This document shows positions 5,088-6,370 of a stretch of DNA of 6,370 nucleotides, piece by piece. The notes under the pieces are model-generated. The model ran no database searches and was not told the origin of the DNA. It saw nothing but the letters and a program-made list of their open reading frames with translations. The position numbers and the translations under genes were made by a program. Position 1 is the stretch's first letter. The number at the start of each line of letters is the position of its first letter. The stretch is from Methanocorpusculum sp. (lineage in GTDB: Archaea; Halobacteriota; Methanomicrobia; Methanomicrobiales; Methanocorpusculaceae): contig DALTWQ010000071.1 of NCBI GenBank assembly GCA_029987025.1, positions 1-6,370 on the forward strand, in the 5' to 3' direction.

Positions 5088-6260
5088 TTACCCGAAATCA
5101 AAGATACTTTTCTGCTCCTTCATATCCTTCAGCATAGATATCTGCGGAACCCAGAACCGTGTCCCGAGTTTAAACGCCGCAGCATTTACCGCGTCTGAAA
5201 GAGTAGATACCTTCAGCGGCTTTTCTTCAAGGGCCTTGTGCGCTGCCTCACGAATAACCCACACGCCAAGCGGCGCCCAGTACTCTCCGGAGATATCTCT
5301 GAGGCATATTACCCGTGCACAGCGCCCGAGTTTTTTCAGATGCTCAAGAACAGCAAGGCGTGCTGCATAATAAGCCCCGCCTACGGGCGAATAATTCCGT
5401 TTTATCATTCCTTTTTCTGAATCAATGATGACAGACTCTTCATCATCAGCCCAGAGAGAATGTTTCTGCCACCGCTCAACCATCTCGAAGCGCCAGTCGT
5501 TTGCCGGAATGAGAATAAAGCAGAGCGTGTTGCCGTGAAGAGTTGCTGAATAAATTTCATACTCGGATAAAGCAGGAAGCCGGCAGACATCTTTTTTGTA
5601 CGACGTGCAAAGCATGTCATCAGTCGCCGTAATGGCCCAGCGCGTCGGAACAAGGCGCCTGTTTCTTTCAAGACCTAACAGCCCTGCTGTCAGGAGATTA
5701 GTTATTTTATAGACATCAGTTCCGTTTTCAAAAAGGATACGTGCTGCCTCAACAGCTTTCAAATCAGTATCTGAAGTACAGGAATCCACCACACGCGCCA
5801 CGGATGCATTGTCAATTACATCCAGTTTTTTCATCTCGCCGGAAAGACCCACTGGTGTTACATCACCGTCGAATGACACATCGAACTGAATCGGTTTGGT
5901 AAAGGCAACCTCCACATCAAGAGGTTTTGAAGACAAGGCAATCTCCTGCACTTTATCTGCGGCAGGAGCGTGTATTGTCATCTCGTTTCCCCCGCGGATA
6001 GTGCGGGAACGGATTGATACAATATCATCGATAGACAGCCCGCGGGAAACCCAGTCTAAAGGATTGTCCGAATCGTTTATCATCAGAGGTCCGCCAATGA
6101 CTTTCGGATACCCGTAGGTGCCGACAAAAACAGACGGAGAAGCCCCCATGTACTCAGATACCGGTTTGGTATCGCAGAGTGCATGGAATCTGGATGATAT
6201 CGGGCAGCGCGGAAGACCGCACATTCCTTTTCCTTTACAGACGGAACAGCGCGACGGCAT
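5088..6260 (-). CDS. nreA: Archaeal DNA-repair protein of the Nre family
   Basis: This 390-residue protein has the expected length of archaeal Nre proteins. The N-terminus carries a zinc-finger-like motif, C5-x2-C8-x5-C14-x4-C19 (CSVCKGKGMCGLPRC). The Nre_N (DUF650) region follows, with SPSVFVGTYGYPKV (41-54), IGGPLM and RTIRGG (86-91). LVPTRWAITATDD (203-215) is a strongly conserved family stretch. The Nre_C (DUF651) part follows, including SPVGGAYYAARLAVLEHL (291-308). The last eight residues, QKSIFDFG, form a PCNA-interacting peptide of the Q-x2-I-x2-F type, as reported for archaeal NreA, where the protein supports recovery from DNA damage. The final aromatic of a canonical PIP box is replaced by the C-terminal Gly. 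The gene converges on the ATPase gene and shares the hairpin between them. A TATA-like box about 30 nt upstream and the lack of a Shine-Dalgarno sequence suggest a leaderless mRNA. NreA versus NreB is not certain. Confidence 0.9.
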   Translation of the reverse strand: MPSRCSVCKGKGMCGLPRCPISSRFHALCDTKPVSEYMGASPSVFVGTYGYPKVIGGPLMINDSDNPLDWVSRGLSIDDIVSIRSRTIRGGNEMTIHAPAADKVQEIALSSKPLDVEVAFTKPIQFDVSFDGDVTPVGLSGEMKKLDVIDNASVARVVDSCTSDTDLKAVEAARILFENGTDVYKITNLLTAGLLGLERNRRLVPTRWAITATDDMLCTSYKKDVCRLPALSEYEIYSATLHGNTLCFILIPANDWRFEMVERWQKHSLWADDEESVIIDSEKGMIKRNYSPVGGAYYAARLAVLEHLKKLGRCARVICLRDISGEYWAPLGVWVIREAAHKALEEKPLKVSTLSDAVNAAAFKLGTRFWVPQISMLKDMKEQKSIFDFG

Positions 6261-6280
6261 TATGTATGAATATATTAGCC

Positions 6281-6297
6281 GGATAAAAATATAAAAA
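6281..6297 (-). promoter_or_regulatory. nreA: TATA box for the nre gene
   Basis: Read on the minus strand, the tract TTTTTATATTTTTATCC is centred about 29 nt before the ATG at 6260. This is the usual archaeal TATA-to-start distance if transcription begins at or just before the start codon. No Shine-Dalgarno sequence lies between, which supports leaderless translation. The same T-rich DNA may also end transcription of the gene to the right. Confidence 0.5.
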
Positions 6298-6308
6298 AAA
6301 CGAAAAGA
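6281..6308 (-). terminator. Oligo-T tract after the right-edge gene
   Basis: On the minus strand, TTTTCG followed by eight T residues (6293-6300) and more T-rich DNA starts a few bases after the TAA of the gene at the right edge. Archaeal RNA polymerase terminates at such T-runs without needing a hairpin. It overlaps the nre TATA box, so terminator and promoter share the same DNA. Confidence 0.45.
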
Positions 6309-6311
6309 GGA

Positions 6312-6370
6312 TTAACTGCAGCCGGACCAGCCGCAGTGTTTGCAGATACCCATATTGCATCCTTCGCCGA
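6312..6370 (-). CDS. C-terminal end of a Cys-rich protein (cut by window edge)
   Basis: Only 18 codons and a TAA are visible, reading GEGCNMGICKHCGWSGCS on the minus strand. The cysteine pattern C-x4-C-x2-C-x4-C, with His next to the CxxC pair, suggests a metal-binding tail (zinc or an iron-sulfur cluster). The gene lies upstream of nre in the same direction, with its stop 51 nt before the nre start, but the oligo-T/TATA DNA between them suggests separate transcription. I do not recognise the family from this fragment. The reading frame is supported by cysteine clustering and by a well-placed oligo-T tract after the stop. Confidence 0.55.
   Translation of the reverse strand, partial: GEGCNMGICKHCGWSGCS

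Noticed and set aside
5405..5671. 88-codon minus-strand frame within nre
   Set aside because: It overlaps the conserved Nre core in another frame, and there is no sign of a frameshift in the 390-codon nre frame.

Overview
The window looks like a chromosomal segment of a methanogenic euryarchaeon. The best archaeal markers are an Nre DNA-repair protein with a Zn-finger N-terminus and a PCNA-binding tail, TATA-like boxes about 30 nt before start codons, and few Shine-Dalgarno sequences. Moderate GC and A/C-ended codons fit Methanomicrobiales such as Methanocorpusculum. That placement is an impression and was not tested by any search.

Layout. At the left edge (1-319, minus) is the 5' part of a gene for a NuoE/HndA-type thioredoxin-like [2Fe-2S] protein. 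A 1.0 kb non-coding region follows (320-1331) and is the most unusual part of the window. It holds a long inverted repeat, with arms at 523-651 and 908-1033. The arms carry thirteen clear copies of a 7-bp STGTCAC/GTGACAS word, at 9-bp spacing in the inner clusters and 11-12 bp in the outer clusters, around an A-rich 256-nt spacer. A second, smaller inverted repeat (1108-1132 / 1200-1224) has a different 9-bp direct repeat (AAGTTCCTG type) and again flanks an AT-rich spacer. To the right is a plus-strand gene run: a DJ-1/PfpI-family protein (1332-1847), a TPR-repeat protein ending in a winged helix (1872-3722), and a BrxC/BrxD-type (DUF2791) P-loop ATPase (3706-4989) that overlaps the TPR gene by 17 nt. 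A 21-bp stem hairpin (5010-5084) separates this run from the convergent nre gene (5088-6260, minus). The 3' end of a Cys-rich minus-strand gene enters from the right edge (6312-6370).

How the parts may work together. The overlap of the TPR-winged-helix gene and the ATPase gene suggests that the two products act together, probably on DNA. No other BREX component (PglZ, methyltransferase PglX, Lon, helicase) is present, so this is at most an orphan or minimal BrxD-like module. The iteron-like region directly upstream is a plausible cis-acting site, such as a replication origin, partition site or operator. Whether it belongs to the operon, or is an origin that happens to lie between divergent genes, cannot be decided from the sequence alone.
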